DNA of 64,000 nucleotides from Zasmidium citrigriseum (taxonomy: Eukaryota; Ascomycota; Dothideomycetes; Mycosphaerellales; Mycosphaerellaceae). Positions 1-12,394 of this stretch are shown in pieces; position 1 is the first letter of the stretch; the number at the start of each line of letters is the position of its first letter. The DNA lies in NCBI GenBank assembly GCA_002786025.1, contig NHNW01000007.1, positions 310,001-374,000 on the forward strand, in the 5' to 3' direction. A model generated the notes under the pieces. That model ran no database searches and was not told the DNA's origin. It saw only the letters and a list, made by a program, of their open reading frames with translations. A program made the position numbers and the translations under genes.

Positions 1-804
1 GTAATGTCGGGTGTAATAGGTGAGAATGTCCTGGGAATGATCCTGGAGCTGGCTGCCTGTGGTTGTTTGCCCTTCGCGCGGTGTTTCAGGTCGCGGTCGT
101 CCTTCGGCGGCGGTGAGGGCGGAATCCGGAGCGTCGATGTCGATGTCGTTGTCGCTGGTGGTGGTCGTTGGTGTCGGCGTGTCCAGGTGATCGGTGTGTC
201 GGCGTCGGCGTCGTGGCGAGTGCAGTCGGCAGGCGCCGCTGCTTTCGAGTTGGTCGTAAGTGCCCCGAGTGTTTGTTATGACGAGGGAGGCAGGAGCGAC
301 GGGGAGTTGGGCCGTGCGACGCTAGCGTTGATTGGCTGGGAGCAGGCGCACACCTTCACGACGTTCTGGGCGACGGGCAGAGCTTGCAACAATTGGCAGC
401 GCATCGTCAGACTACGTACGCAAGTCGCCCATTGCATTGTGTGGCCATCCAGCAAACCGGCCTGATGTCCTGAAAGTCCAGCGCCATCAACTCCACCACC
501 GACTGCTCGGCCCATCTCCGCAGCTCGAAATAGCGCAAGGGTGTTCATTCTTCGCCTCCTGCAAATATCTGCCGCCGTCCATATCAGAACCCCTTTCTCT
601 CACCCATAGCCCTCGACTCTCTCCATTCATGTCGAATACGTGAACAACCCTCGTCTCTTCTGCATCGGCGTTGGGGTTCGATTCTGTATCATAACGACTT
701 ACGATTTTACGACATTCACGACAATCACCGAGCCGGACACCATTCGCTAGATCGGCAGTCACGAGCCTCCCAGACGGTCTTGTTCTCCTACAGCTTCTTT
801 CATC
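1..804. other. Intergenic/upstream region of the WD40 gene
   Basis: No convincing gene. Open frames here on both strands have biased, repetitive composition and no recognisable domain. The last few hundred bases, pyrimidine-rich and ending just before the ATG at 805, are probably the promoter and 5' leader of the WD40 gene. Confidence 0.5.
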
Positions 805-1912
805 ATGGACTTTGCCTTCACCCGCCAGGACGAGACCAACATTACCACCGGTATGTCGTATCTGAGAAGCTATGTGTTTCAGCACTAACCCATCTTCAGG
901 CACCACCAAGATTGTGCCCTTGACCTGCCACGGACATTCACGACCCATCACGCATGTCTCCTTCTCTTCTCTGTTGGCAAGCTCCGGCTCAGCATCCCAA
1001 TTCTACCTGATCTCGGCATGCAAGGACAACAATCCCATGCTCCGTGACGGCCTCACTGGTGACTGGATTGGAACTTTCATCGGCCACAAGGGTGCAGTAT
1101 GGAGCGCCAGACTCTCCGATGATGCCACATTGGCTGCGACCGGTTCTGCAGATTTCTCAGCCAAGGTCTGGGATACTTTCTCAGGCGAGACGCTGCACAC
1201 TCTGCAACACAACCACATCGTGAGAGCAGTGGCTTTCCCGCCTCAGGAGAGACCGCAAGTCCTTGCAACGGGTGGCATGGAGAAGAAGCTGCGTATTTTC
1301 GATCTTTCGCGTACCGTTCAGACTCCAGGCGAGAGCACGACCAACGGCCTCAACGGCAACGCAGAAGCACCACCCTCCTTCGAGATCGGCGCCGGCGAGC
1401 ACCAAGGCGCCATCAAGAGCATCATCTGGACCCGTGACCCTAACATTGTCATTACGGCCGCCGATGACAAGAAGATCCGCTGGTGGGACTTGCGTGCAAG
1501 ATCGTGCATCGCATCCTACGAAATCGAAGGCCTACCCGGATCCTGCGAATTGAATACTGGTGTGGCAGGAAGCCCCGAAGGCATCGTGAGTGTCGCAGCC
1601 GGCAAGAACATATACTTCTTCGAAGGCGGTCGACCAGGTCAACTCATCAAGCACATCAAAACCGACCGCGATGTAGCAAGTGTCGCTCTTAACGGAGAAG
1701 CCAAGCGCTTCGTGACCGGCTGCCCCAACGACACCTTCGTCCGAGTATGGGACTTTGAAAGCGAACAAGAACTGGAGACCGGTCGAGGGCACCACGGCCC
1801 CGTGTGGACCACCTGCTTCAGTCCCGACGGCAAACTCTACGCCACAGGCAGCGAAGACGGAACAGTCAAACTCTGGAAGTTCACCGACGGGCCGTACGGT
1901 CTCTGGCGGTGA
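805..1912 (+). CDS. STRAP/Unrip-type WD40-repeat protein
   Basis: Two exons, 805-850 and 900-1912, with a 49-bp intron (GTATGT...TTCAG); the product is about 352 aa. The start ATG at 805 is needed because the larger open frame only begins inside the intron. The protein is built from WD40 blades: repeated GH...W or D..W endings such as SADFSAKVWDTFSGE, ADDKKIRWWDLRA and GSEDGTVKLWKF are visible. Length and blade order fit the serine/threonine kinase receptor-associated protein family (STRAP/Unrip), a seven-blade propeller known in animals as an SMN-complex and TGF-beta-pathway partner. In fungi the exact role is less clear. The family call rests on overall resemblance and not on an alignment; the WD40 fold itself is certain. 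Confidence 0.88.
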
Positions 1913-3674
1913 TGGAGGCCCGGAAGCTTCACAGGGAAGAAGCGGCAAGAGAAACCGCTGCTTGCTTGGAGGGTGCTTTGTTGTCGAGTCTAGAACGCGT
2001 CTGTTGCGGTGCTGCCTGGCACTGGGAGCTTGTCCCGATGATAGACTTTCGCTGTCGGACTGGCGGCTCAGTCAGGTCGAAACACGTTGCGGTACGAGCG
2101 GATGGACGTGTGCTTGTTGGCTTTGGGGATATCCTGGGCATGTGAATGCTCCCCTGCAAATGCCAAGAGGGGTCGTTGTTGGGTACTTGACGGCACAGCA
2201 ACAACATACAACAGGTTGTAGTACTTGTTGTTCTAGCCCCTTTCACATGAAGAAAAGGACCCTATAACAAAACTTACCAAGCAACAACACAACCTCCAAC
2301 TTTCTCCCTATCATACCCACCACCCAAGAATATCCGCCCCCACGTTTCACAAATCCTCGCCCAGCAAACATCATCGCAATGATCGACACTGTCTTCACGT
2401 CGAGTCATGAGGAAGTAGACTTTCGTTTGACTGCATATCCGAGACATGGGTCCTGAAAGGACATGTCCCGCCCCCGAGTTGTCAGGGATGTCCTTGCTTG
2501 ATAGCTTCCTTGATGTTGATCATCAGGTCTGACCTGGTGATGGATGAAGTGGTGAAGTCTAAGCTAGGCAGAGGGTCTGCACTGCCACTGATTTCATGGT
2601 GGTGGTCATGCTTGGTCATCAGGTTGCTGGTTTGAATCGTAGGTAGTAGGTGGAGAGGTGTCTATGTAGCGAGCGGTGTGATAGGCGTGCATACCAAAAA
2701 CGAGTGTATGTTGGAATCGCGGCCAGTCGTAGTTCGAGAGTTATGAGTGAAAAGGATGGATTCGTATCAAGAAGAACACCCAACCACCCCAATTCTTTTG
2801 ATATTCCCCAGCACCCTTCCGCGCAAAAGCGATCTCCTGTCTACTACAATCACATACACCACCCCATGAGTGATGCCCTTCCCTAATGCTATCAATCGCC
2901 CCAAAGTCAAAGAAGCATCGATGAACCAAAGCCGGCCGTCAACAAGCAGCAATAGAAACTAGCAGTAGTGATAATAGTAATACGAACTCCGGTATCTGTC
3001 CTTATGCCGCCAGTCCAATGCAATCCCGTGAAGCAGCAAAAAGAGCTTGCACTCTCCTTTTCTCATCCGTGTCGTTGCCAGCAAAGACCCAAGCGTGTAA
3101 AAAGAAAACATGCATGCCCTCCCCGTGTGTGGTCGAGTTGATTTCCTCGATATGCCCCGTGTTGTGTTTCACATCGTCCGATGTATGGACGATGCCCTCT
3201 AAGATGGTTCGTGTGATGGAAAAGCAACAACAGAGTTCCTCTCCCAGACGACTGTGTTTGCAGTCGTCGAATTGCTGTTGAGTTAATCGTGAATCAGAGC
3301 ACCCATCGTTTGCCAACGATGTTGTTGTGTGTGCTCTTCGTTGTATGGCCCCGGTTTCCTAGGGGCCCCGAAAAGAAGTGGAAGATGAGGTGTTTATTCC
3401 AGCAAGTCGCGGGGAAAACTCGAATGAACGCCAGTATGATCGATCCGTCAAACATGTCTCCTGCCATGGTACCGTTTTCGCGCAAAGGGGGAATCTCGCA
3501 CCTGGAAAAGAGCAACAATAATCAAAAGTCCAGAGAGCCTCCAGTGGTATGTTTGGTATAGAACGTGCCCAGTACGCCGTGTGTGCCTTGTGTCGTGAGA
3601 GAAGAAGCCGATTGTAAGGAAACCCGTGTCATCGTAAAGCAGGTAAGTGGAGAGATGTGGTGGCCCGTCACATA
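1913..3674. other. Intergenic region between convergent WD40 and Whi3-like genes
   Basis: About 1.7 kb without a supportable gene. It must hold the 3' UTRs and terminators of two converging genes. Short open frames on both strands lack domains and have no splice signals joining them into anything longer. Confidence 0.5.
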
Positions 3675-5471
3675 TCAACGGCCACTGAGGGGATACTCGT
3701 TGGCAAAGTCGGGATAGTCGTTGTATCCATTGCGGTTATCTCTGCCGTACGTGCCTGAGCCCAGAGCTGATGGCACGCCGCCAGAAAAGTTCGTCCCGTT
3801 GGAATAGTTGCGTGAAGGCATCTGACCCACAAAATCGGGAGAAGACATGCCGAACGGATTGGCAAACATGCCGTCCATGCCAGTAGCGGTCTGCGGGCGA
3901 TAGCCGCCGTTGCCGTTGATGCCATTCATAAGGCCAAGTGGGTTACCGTTCATGATTCCGGGCTGATTGCCATTCATGAGCCCTGGCGGCGACGCAAGTC
4001 CTGGAGGCGGACCCGAGACAGAGCTGTAGTTCCCGCCGTTCATCGCTCCACCGTAGCCAGGAGCCATGGCCTGAGGCGACATGACAGTGTTTGGACCAAT
4101 CCCGTTCGTCTGGCCAGAGCGCACACCAAGAGGATTCTTCGAGAAGCTCAAGCGGATTCCGCCTTTGACGCTGTTGTGCAGTGGATGTCCGTAGAGCTCG
4201 TGGAGAGTTCTAGTCGCCTGCGAGACGTCATCGAACTCGACGAAACACATTGGCCCGTTCTGCTTGGTCCTGAAGCAAAGACGCTTGTAGCCGCGCTGCC
4301 TTGAGAAGAGGCTCTTCAGCTCATCCTCTGACGTGTCGATCGGCAAATTTCCAACGTAGAGTGTATTGCACGGAGGATTCTGATCAGCTGGATTGACTGG
4401 TGGGTACTGCGGTCGTGGAAAGGTGGGAGTATAGCTCCCGTTCGTCATGCTGGCACCGTTGGTAGGCGACATTGGCGAGACTCCATTCTGCATGGAATTT
4501 CCACGTGGAGACGTGAAGCCATTTGGTGACATGGGCATCACGTTGTTCATTCCGCCGGCTGAGCTCAGGGAAAGGCTGGCAAAACGGCCAACTGGCAACT
4601 GAGGGTTGGTTGTCCTGCGAGGCTGTTGCCCGCTTTTGGCGTAAGCGACTGGATCCTTGAGCAGCTCTCCAGTCTCATCGTCCACGGAATCATCATTGAT
4701 CATCGACTTGCCGCTAACACGATGATCGCCGTTCGCCAGAGGTGACTGCGGCGAGAACAGGTTCTTCATATGCGCGCTGTTCTCGGGGATAGGGAATTCA
4801 CCAGCGGAGGTGGAATTCGGCAGGGGCGGAGAGATCTTATCCGTCGATTGAAATGTGCTGCCGAATCTGGATCTCCCAGGACCGCCGTTCGAGCTGGCCG
4901 ACGAAGCAGAACTGGTCTGAGTACGGGACGCAATTCCATCAATGGTGTTGCGCCTCTCGAAGCTGCCAGCTGCACCACCGCTGTGCGCTTCCACAATCAT
5001 GTTCGCCTCCTTCGTCGTGTTGGGCTTGCCGTTGAGCTTCTGCTGCGCTTCGAACGCGCCAGCCGAGGACTGAAATCGCGCAACAGCAGTCGCAAAGCCT
5101 TGGTCTTCTGGATAAGGGGAGCGGATGAATTCAGTGTCGATGAGGTCTCCAGCAAAGATCAGCATGCTCCTCAGAGTCTCAGGGCCAATGTTCCGGGGAA
5201 GTCTCCGGATCACCACTGCAGGTGCCGGCCGGCCGTCGATGCCGAATGCGCTCGGATCAGAGGTACTGGCTGCGAGAGCTGGCATGATACCAATGCGCTC
5301 GGTCGGGTGTCGCTCGGCGGTGGGAGAGGTGCTGTAGATCTGCGAGGAGCCCATGGAAGTGGTCTGACCGAAGATGTCGGATCTGAAGGAGAGATTGGGA
5401 GGTGAGTTGCCGGAGGAGCCGAATGTGGTGCGCGAGTAGCTGTTGGATGGGTTGGGGCGGAAATCGCCCAT
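3675..5471 (-). CDS. WHI3: Whi3-like RNA-binding protein with two RRM domains
   Basis: Single open frame of 598 aa starting at ATG 5471. A first, divergent RRM lies at roughly residues 75-165 ([12 protein letters not shown] start, [13 protein letters not shown]1-like strand). A canonical C-terminal RRM lies at about 365-450, with RNP2 TLYVGNLPI and RNP1 [10 protein letters not shown]. Between and after them are long low-complexity stretches rich in N, G, P, S and M. This order, and the [18 protein letters not shown] motif in particular, is that of yeast Whi3, which binds G1-cyclin and other mRNAs and forms condensates through its disordered regions. The disordered tail (repeated [18 protein letters not shown]) suggests similar phase-separation behaviour; that part is inference. 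The upstream region is long and GC-rich, consistent with a regulated leader. Confidence 0.88.
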   Translation of the reverse strand: MGDFRPNPSNSYSRTTFGSSGNSPPNLSFRSDIFGQTTSMGSSQIYSTSPTAERHPTERIGIMPALAASTSDPSAFGIDGRPAPAVVIRRLPRNIGPETLRSMLIFAGDLIDTEFIRSPYPEDQGFATAVARFQSSAGAFEAQQKLNGKPNTTKEANMIVEAHSGGAAGSFERRNTIDGIASRTQTSSASSASSNGGPGRSRFGSTFQSTDKISPPLPNSTSAGEFPIPENSAHMKNLFSPQSPLANGDHRVSGKSMINDDSVDDETGELLKDPVAYAKSGQQPRRTTNPQLPVGRFASLSLSSAGGMNNVMPMSPNGFTSPRGNSMQNGVSPMSPTNGASMTNGSYTPTFPRPQYPPVNPADQNPPCNTLYVGNLPIDTSEDELKSLFSRQRGYKRLCFRTKQNGPMCFVEFDDVSQATRTLHELYGHPLHNSVKGGIRLSFSKNPLGVRSGQTNGIGPNTVMSPQAMAPGYGGAMNGGNYSSVSGPPPGLASPPGLMNGNQPGIMNGNPLGLMNGINGNGGYRPQTATGMDGMFANPFGMSSPDFVGQMPSRNYSNGTNFSGGVPSALGSGTYGRDNRNGYNDYPDFANEYPLSGR

Positions 5472-8039
5472 TGCGCCTGGACACGCTGGAACACGGACGG
5501 CGAGAGGAGACAGTGCTAAGAAATCTTAACGACAGGGCAGGCACGTCGACCCACGGGTCGTGGGCGACGTGAGGAAGGGCCGGAGAACGCGCGCCAGGAA
5601 CCGTGGGTGGTGTGCGCGGGCTGTGGCAGGGCGTCGCCGACGAACTTGGACTCCGGGATCGCGGGCAGCAACGATGGGCATAAGAGGGCCAGGAAGAGGT
5701 CAGCGGATGGCGCACCAGACGTTTGCGACAGGCGACGATTGCGGCAGCGAGCGCGACGACGTGGAAGCAGTGATGGTCGAGTCAATGCGCGCGCAACGGC
5801 AGCTGCGATGCGATGCGATGGCCGGGCGAACAGCAGCAGCAGGAGCAGGAGCAGAACCCTGCGACGGCAGCAGACGAGGACGGGCGTGGACGGGGTCTGC
5901 GACGCGAGGCGGTCGGCGCTCTGCAGGCCAGACAGACCAAGTGTGGTGCAGTGTCGCACGCGCTGGCGGCGGATTGGGGCGGCGCGGTGACGAGCGCGAT
6001 TGGACGCGCCTAGCGATGGACAGCAGACAAAGCGCGGGCGCAGCGGGTGTGGGCGTGCTGGAGGGAGGTGGTGGATGCAGATGGATGGAGTGGTGTGGGA
6101 GGAGTGGAAGCAGAGCGCGGCGGTGGGAGCAGTGGCAGCGGGTGCGGTGCTGGACGCTGGTGGGCGCTGGGAGAGCACGACTTGAGGCTCCAGAGCATCG
6201 GTACCAACGCGCGACTTGGGGAGGGAGTTAGCTGAGCACGGAGGCCCAATAACCGCGCCAGAAATACTTGATAAGAAGCGTTGTGGCTTGTGCGCGGTGG
6301 TGCGGTGTGGGGGCAGCAGGCTAGTGCCGAGTGCCAGAATCCAATGTTGGGAGAGAGTTCTCGCCAGCCCGCCCTGAGACAGCGACAACCCGCCATCATT
6401 TCTGTCGTTTCCTCCTCCTTTCTGCCCACCACCACCGCCCGCAGCTTTGCAAGCAGACACGCTAACCGGCAGGCCTCGACGCTGCGGCCCAGCACACCAG
6501 AGCAGCAGGTGAGCTAGCCCTCACCCGGCATGTGCCTCGAATCCATAGGATCCGGGTGCCGTCTGCAGCGAGGGCTTGAGTGCGACCAACCATGCCTCCC
6601 CGACGCAGCACCTCTCGCTTGCTTGCCTGCTTCGGGCGGCCTGCTCGACACCGGCGCCGTCCCCTCGCCGAACTCTCTTCCACCCACTGCTCGACGCACC
6701 GCTGCCAGCCTTGATTCGCCGTGCCTCTGATCACGCTGGCAGGCCCGTCTGCAGCTGCGATGCTTCTCCATGCTGGTCCTCCTCTCACACCGATCCGCCG
6801 TGCTGGTAAGGCTGACAGCATCGCCATTGCGCGCGCCGTGCTGCTGAAGCCTCCCGCCCTCCGCGACGCGCTGATCCCAGTCGGTCTCGCATATCGATAT
6901 CGTGCCTGCGACTCCGACCCCTCGATGCCCCTCCGCCCCAAGACCACATCATCCACCGACTGATTGGCCCGGCATCGAACCTCTAGCACTCGCACTAAAG
7001 ATCCAACTCCAAGTGCGCGGCGCACCTCTTCACGAACCTGTCCAATTGCAGCTGCTGGCCGCATCTCTGCACCACCGTTTGGCCCAGCTCGCGAACGCTT
7101 TCATGCGCTAGAACCTGGCTCGCCATCCTGGATTCCTTGTTCCTGGGGTAAGCGCGACGGGCTAGCTTCTCATCAGCGTTCACCGCAGCAATTCGCGACT
7201 AAGTCACGACTAATGCACTTACTAACTGTCCTTCCTGGCTGCCCTGTTCTGCTCCGACTCTTCGTCTGGACAACGCCAAGCACGATCAAGAGCACATGTT
7301 ACACCAAGCACTTGGACTCGAGAAATCCGCGAAAGCGGGTTCCTGTGCCACCACACCCTCCCCTCGTGGCCCGGCTATGTGCATGGGAATAACGTAGGTA
7401 CGCCGGCTGACTGTACCCATCTGTTTTCGTCTCGGGAAGCTGTCACAGGCGATCGCTACCGATGACAAGGGCACGCAACCCATACGGCCCTCTGAGCGGT
7501 GACGACGCCGCCCTCATGCTCGCCAATCATCGCATCACCACACGTGCCGAAGTTGCACGACATCGGGGGGATGGTTTGCCGGCAGTTCAACGCAAGACAC
7601 AAGCCTCTCACGTGCGCATCGTGCCGAAGCGCCACAGAAACATGTCCACCCGCTGGAACCAATGCTCCGATGGGTGTCACAAAAGGCCACAAGTGCCTCC
7701 AACTCCAAGCCCGCGCTTCCACGCTTCCGCACTCGTCATCAGCGATGTACAAGTGAAACCAGCTGCGCGTAACGTAGCAGCGTTGAGAAGCTGGGAGCTC
7801 AACGCAACTCGGAAAGCCTCGTGAGTCCGCTGTTGTTTCGAAACCAGCCCTTCACATTCGTCCGCTCGCAACAGCACTTCCTTGGCCATCTCAAACACCA
7901 GCACATCATAGCTTCGACTGCGCCACATCGAACTACCCGGTCATCAGCAACTCCTCTCATTTGCGACTGATATATATTTACATGCTCAAATAACACATGG
8001 ATGGGGTATTTCCTGCCGGTTGAGCCCTTTCCTGGCACC
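5472..8039. other. Long gene-free region upstream of the Whi3-like gene
   Basis: About 2.6 kb with no domain-bearing frame on either strand. The stretch 5.5-6.5 kb is very GC- and purine-rich, with (CAG/GAG)n-like tracts near 5826-5850, which creates many long but meaningless overlapping frames. It probably contains the promoter and extended 5' leader of the Whi3-like gene, and the 3' UTR of the small gene at 8040-8618. I see no RNA gene. Confidence 0.5.
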
Positions 8040-8618
8040 TTACTTTGCAGCAGGTGTGGACGGCTTCTTGGGAGGGCCGCCTGATGGAGCTCCTTTCGAT
8101 GCGCCGCCAGTTGCCGACTTCTCTTGCTGCTTGGGCTGCTTGAGCTTGATATCGAAGGTGTCCTTCCCAACGCCCGACGCCGACATGAGTCTCAGCACAG
8201 GCTCCACGTTGTCGTCAGTCAGCAGCGTGTCCTTTGGAAACAGCTGCTTATCTCTGCCCTCAGCCGACCACTTGACCCTGATATCGCCCACCTCGTCCTT
8301 ATTCTCCTTGTTGCGATAATTGCTCAGAATCTCGGCGCAGTTCGGCGACTCGAGCATGCCCTGCACCGTCTCCTTCAACTGGTCCAGGTCAAGGCCTGGG
8401 TTGACCAGGATAACTACCAGATAAGGTGGTCAGCGATGGCCCCAGCTTCATCTGCCCACACGAGCTATCTTGAGCTAACCTTCATGCCTGTTGGAGCCGT
8501 CGATGGTGAAAAGCACGGGGAAGTTGTGTCCGTTTTGGCCGGCCATTTTACCGTTCGAGAAGCTGTTGGTGTTGGACGTCGGTTTCTTCGCTGGACGCAC
8601 TGGAACTTGCTTGGCCAT
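8040..8618 (-). CDS. Conserved hypothetical small protein (about 158 aa)
   Basis: Two exons, 8480-8618 and 8040-8413, joined across a 66-bp intron (GTTAGC...GTAG). ATG at 8618 was chosen because it opens the first exon directly upstream of a clean donor. The product starts MAKQVPVRPAKKP. It has a compact folded-looking middle (FTIDGSNRHEVILVNPGL, then a helical segment ending SNYRNKENKDEVGDIRVKWS) and a Lys/Pro/Gly-rich tail ending KKPSTPAAK. I do not recognise a named domain. The even mix of charged and hydrophobic residues and the conserved-looking splice make a real gene likely; its function is unknown. Confidence 0.7.
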
Positions 8619-9510
8619 GGTTGCAGAGTGTCCTGTATTTGTATTTGTTTCACACGGCCAGCCCTAGAGGATCGTCGGAGGTGCTGATCCGGGGTTTAGG
8701 TTGAGCGCCAGCAGCAAGCGTCGACGCAAGTGCAGGCTTTCGCGTGCTTTCACGTGCAGGACCGGATCGTCGAGAGCTTGTTGGTCGAAAAGCTTCCGGA
8801 GGTTCGATGATAGGAAAGGTGAGATGCAGAGCGTTGAGAAAGAGATGGCGGGTGTTGTTTCGTCACATCACGCTGCGCGCTCCACTCCTGCGCATACGTC
8901 ATGCGTTTACCGGGGTGGAAGTGGATGTCGACTCCTTGCTTCACACCTTCGCTTCGACGGGGAACCAGCGCATTGCATGCACGACTTCTTGTTGTGTACT
9001 TTTCGGTATCAACTCCGCAGGTTCTGGACTTTGAGATCCGGCGAGAGTGTCGGACCGTTTGACAAGGTGGGTAAAAGTAGTAGGCCAGCACCGAGCTTGT
9101 CCTGCAGGTGCTGTACCTAACTACAACCCAATTGTGAAGTTACCAAATACAGGCAGTACGGGGAAATCTGGCTGGTTCGTTTAGGGCAGATGAAAAGCCA
9201 GTGGTAATAGATGCTGCTGGTGATCGGGATATGAGCGACACGCCACTCATGAGACTTGCAAGATACAATTGACAACGTTGATTGAATTGCGGATATAAAC
9301 AGCGTTTCGAACTCTCCAGGTAATGAGAAGGGGGGTCGTCAAGGTCGTCATCCCATCATATTCAATAAGCACACTCAACAGAAGAATCACGCTCAATCCA
9401 AACCAATCCTCCCTCTCAACGGGGTATCAACCAATCCATCCAAGAAAACGCCGATAATCTACTCGAAGATCTGCTTAAAACACACCAATAGTCAGCCAAC
9501 AGCGCCGTCA
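8619..9510. other. Intergenic region between two minus-strand genes
   Basis: About 0.9 kb. It should carry the promoter of the small gene at 8040-8618 and the 3' UTR of the annexin. No supportable gene or RNA seen. Confidence 0.5.
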
Positions 9511-10959
9511 TCAATAGGAAGCGCCCAAACATGCCACCATGAGCTTCTTGTAATCGCCGCTCGTCTCGCTCTGGACGCGCTGCGCCAGGTCGCGCTTGTA
9601 GAAGTGCTTGTACGCCGCCTTGCACTGCTGCAGACGCTGCTTGTCCCAGTGGATCGATACGATCAAGGCCACGAGGCGCACGTCCTTGGTTCCGAGACCT
9701 TTCATCGATTCCTCCAGACGGTCGGCGTCGTATTTGGCGGGATCCTCCGCGGCGGAGACCATGCTCATGAGGGCGGCTTCCATGTGGCCGGAGAACTCCT
9801 TCTTAATGACGTCCTGCAGCGAGCGGTGGTATTTGGTCTTGTAGGTCTGCGCGATGGCGCGGAGTTGGCCGTTGCTGCGGGAGGCGAGGAGGTTGCAAGT
9901 TGTCAGAATGTCTTTTCCTGTGCGGCCTTCGGTGGCGTTGTAGATTTCTTGCACCCAGGCGTCGATTTGTTGGGGGATTACTGGGGCGGATTCTTCGTCG
10001 CGGCGGGCCGCCATGATCATGTCGTACATGCGTTCGGTCTTCATGGAGAGATCGCCTTTGACGTCGCTTTCGAGGGTGCGGCGGAATTTTTGTTGGTAGT
10101 GGGCTTTGATTGCGTTGATGTCTGCATTTGATCGCGATACGAGCACATCGTCGAGGAGAGTCTCTTTGGTGCCGGCGCCTTTGATCGCTTCGTTGATAAC
10201 GTGGCAGTCTTGGTCGAGGGGACCGCGGATGATGGCTTCGAGGCCGTCGCGGAAGTAGCCTGAAGTTTCGGAGTGTACATCTTTCATCAAGTCGCGATGA
10301 TGTCTTTGTTGGTAGGCTTGCTTGACGCCTTCGACTTGTAGGGGATCGAGGGAAGACAGGACTTTGATCAATGCGGTCTCGTTCGTGCCGAAGCCCTTCA
10401 TAGCCGCGCGCAAGTCATCGGCCGCTCGCGACATATCGTGAGGACATCGCTGTCGTAGGTCGTAGCCTAGGGACGGCATTGCTGGTGGCCCCGCTGGTGC
10501 GCCGTAGCCGGGACCTGGTGGCGGAGGCTGCTGCCCATACGCGCCTGGCGGTGGAGCACCATACGGCTGCTGTCCGGGCGGCGGTCCATACCCTTGGCCT
10601 GGCGGTCCTGGGGGCGGGGGNNNNNNNNNNNNNGTGCCCGCCATACCCATGTTGAGGCGGCGGCGCTCCGTAAGGCGCCTGGCCTGGCGGTGGGGCTCCA
10701 TAGGGTGCCTGGCCCGGCGGAGGTCCGTATCCTTGACCTGGAGGTGGCTGGCCGTAGTATTGTTGATTCATTGGCGGTGGTTGTTGATAGTAGCCTTGTT
10801 GCGGGGGCGGGTGTTCTAAACGAGGAGTCAGTAGGAGCTCAAGGCCTTATGAGGAACTCGACACGCAGCGCATATAAAGCAAAAGTTGCGCGCTATGGCG
10901 TAGAGGCACTTACGTGAGCCGTATGGCGGCTGCCCGCCTGGCGGAGGATAGTATGACAT
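9511..10959 (-). CDS. Annexin with Pro/Gly/Tyr-rich N-terminal tail (interrupted by an assembly gap)
   Basis: Exon 1 is 10914-10959 (MSYYPPPGGQPPYGS). After an intron (GTAAGT...CTAG) exon 2 runs from 10815 to the stop at 9511. The C-terminal part of about 320 aa holds four annexin repeats, with GFGTNE, GAGTKE and GLGTKD loops typical of type II calcium sites. These should bind acidic phospholipids in a calcium-dependent way. The N-terminal tail is a tandem GYGPPPGQ/APYGAPPPGQ repeat. A run of 13 N at 10621-10633 falls inside that repeat, and the reading frames on the two sides do not match across 13 bases, so the true gap length differs and some repeat units are missing. Fungal annexins commonly have such tails. 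The family call is firm; the exact N-terminal length is not recoverable. Confidence 0.9.
10621..10633. other. Assembly gap (13 N) within a coding repeat
   Basis: Thirteen N bases sit in the Pro/Gly/Tyr repeat of the annexin tail. The frame upstream of the gap and the frame downstream differ, so the gap size is a placeholder. A collapsed short tandem repeat is the likely cause. Confidence 0.95.
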
Positions 10960-12394
10960 CGTCCAAGCACGCTGTTCAGCTGAAGAAGGATGTACCTGCG
11001 CAAGTCGCTGTGGCTCTGCGAGTGGCTCAGGAAGGCCTCGTATTGTATGTCGCTGCTAATCAGTGCGCAGAAGGAAGAGAGTTAAGTGAAGATCTTTCAG
11101 CAGGTTGTGGCGAAGCAGCTGAAAGAGTTGCTTGTTGATCGCCTGACGTCGTCATTAAGTCCGCGGGGACAAGTGGCAGTGCGGGCGATGGAGAGCTGCT
11201 GCGCCCAGTCACGACATTACTACGCGCAAAGAACCATTGGAAAGCGAAGCTACGAGGCAAGCATACATAGCATTGCCGGCTTGCCATCTTGGAGAGACAA
11301 ACGTGAAGTGAAGTCGGATAGCAGTCCGTTGCCACCAGCACAGACATCAACAAGTGGAAGTGGCTGGTGGGAGAGAAAGTCCTGGGACTTCATCTCAGCA
11401 ACGTCACCAGATCTTTGACAAGAAAAGACATCCATCTTTCCTCCGCAACTCCTCCACATCTCCAAGATCACGTTATCAAATTTCGATCTTTTGGTCATGA
11501 GAATGGAGAAGGCACCAGCTTTTTCTTCCGCTGACTTCAAGTGCCACTCACTACAGGGAACATCCAGACTCCTCGTTACACCTTCGCCCGAGTTTCGCAA
11601 GCTGCAAAGCACGATATCCTGATCGAATCACCGCACAAAGCAGCGCAACACACCCAAACGGCACAGCAGGAGGAAGCGATTCAGCCCTCTGTTGTACGAC
11701 TTCAACATCTGCATCTATCGAGTGCCATGCCCGCCACCATTCCGACCGGAACAAAGGTTCCTGAGGCCAAGACTGTAGCTCGAGCTTGCTGCAGTTCGAC
11801 AGACGTCACAGCCTCAATTGCTCGCACAAGTCGCGCACTTCAACCAATCACGTCCTGTGTCTCCGGCTCGCTACCATGGCTGTCATGATGGCATCGCCGC
11901 CTTTTGGCTCTCACCGGGCAAGGTTGTGCGGAGGCCGGCCTTGGACGTACAAGCTGGGCGGCTTCTGATCGAGTCGTTTGCACTGGTTCGCACACCAGAT
12001 GCAGGCCAGGTCCGCCCCGGCATGCACTCCTTCTAAGCCTGCTGTCAAGGTGAGGTTATCTGGCTGTTCAATCCTACTGTGAGACATTTCTAGCACCGTA
12101 TTCGTTCATCAACGCCCCGTTACCATCTATCTCGTACCTCTACGACCTCACCGGCAGCCTCATCTGAGCCATCACAACCCCAGAGAAGGCAACCACTTGG
12201 CCGCCAACCAGCGCAATAGACATTTAATAATCCGGCTCTGCTTCCGAACTTCTCTCGGCATCATTGTTTCTACGTTTTCGTTTCCCCGTGGAAGTTCTTC
12301 GCTACAGACCCACCTCTGTCGCCACCACGCCTCTATATCGTGACGAAAAACATTCGAGGAAGCGATACTTAAAGACTTGTTCAAATTCTACACC
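10960..12394. other. Divergent intergenic region (annexin / disordered protein)
   Basis: About 1.4 kb between two divergently transcribed genes, so it holds both promoters and 5' leaders. Several open frames occur but none has a recognisable domain or a believable splice structure. No RNA gene seen. Confidence 0.5.

Noticed and set aside
5516..6517. Several long frames on both strands (up to 314 codons) upstream of the Whi3-like gene
   Set aside because: Composition follows the GC-rich repetitive DNA; all frames overlap one another, with no domain and no splice structure. Treated as leader/promoter.
9604..10131. Plus-strand frame of 175 codons inside the annexin gene
   Set aside because: It is the mirror of strongly conserved annexin coding sequence on the minus strand.
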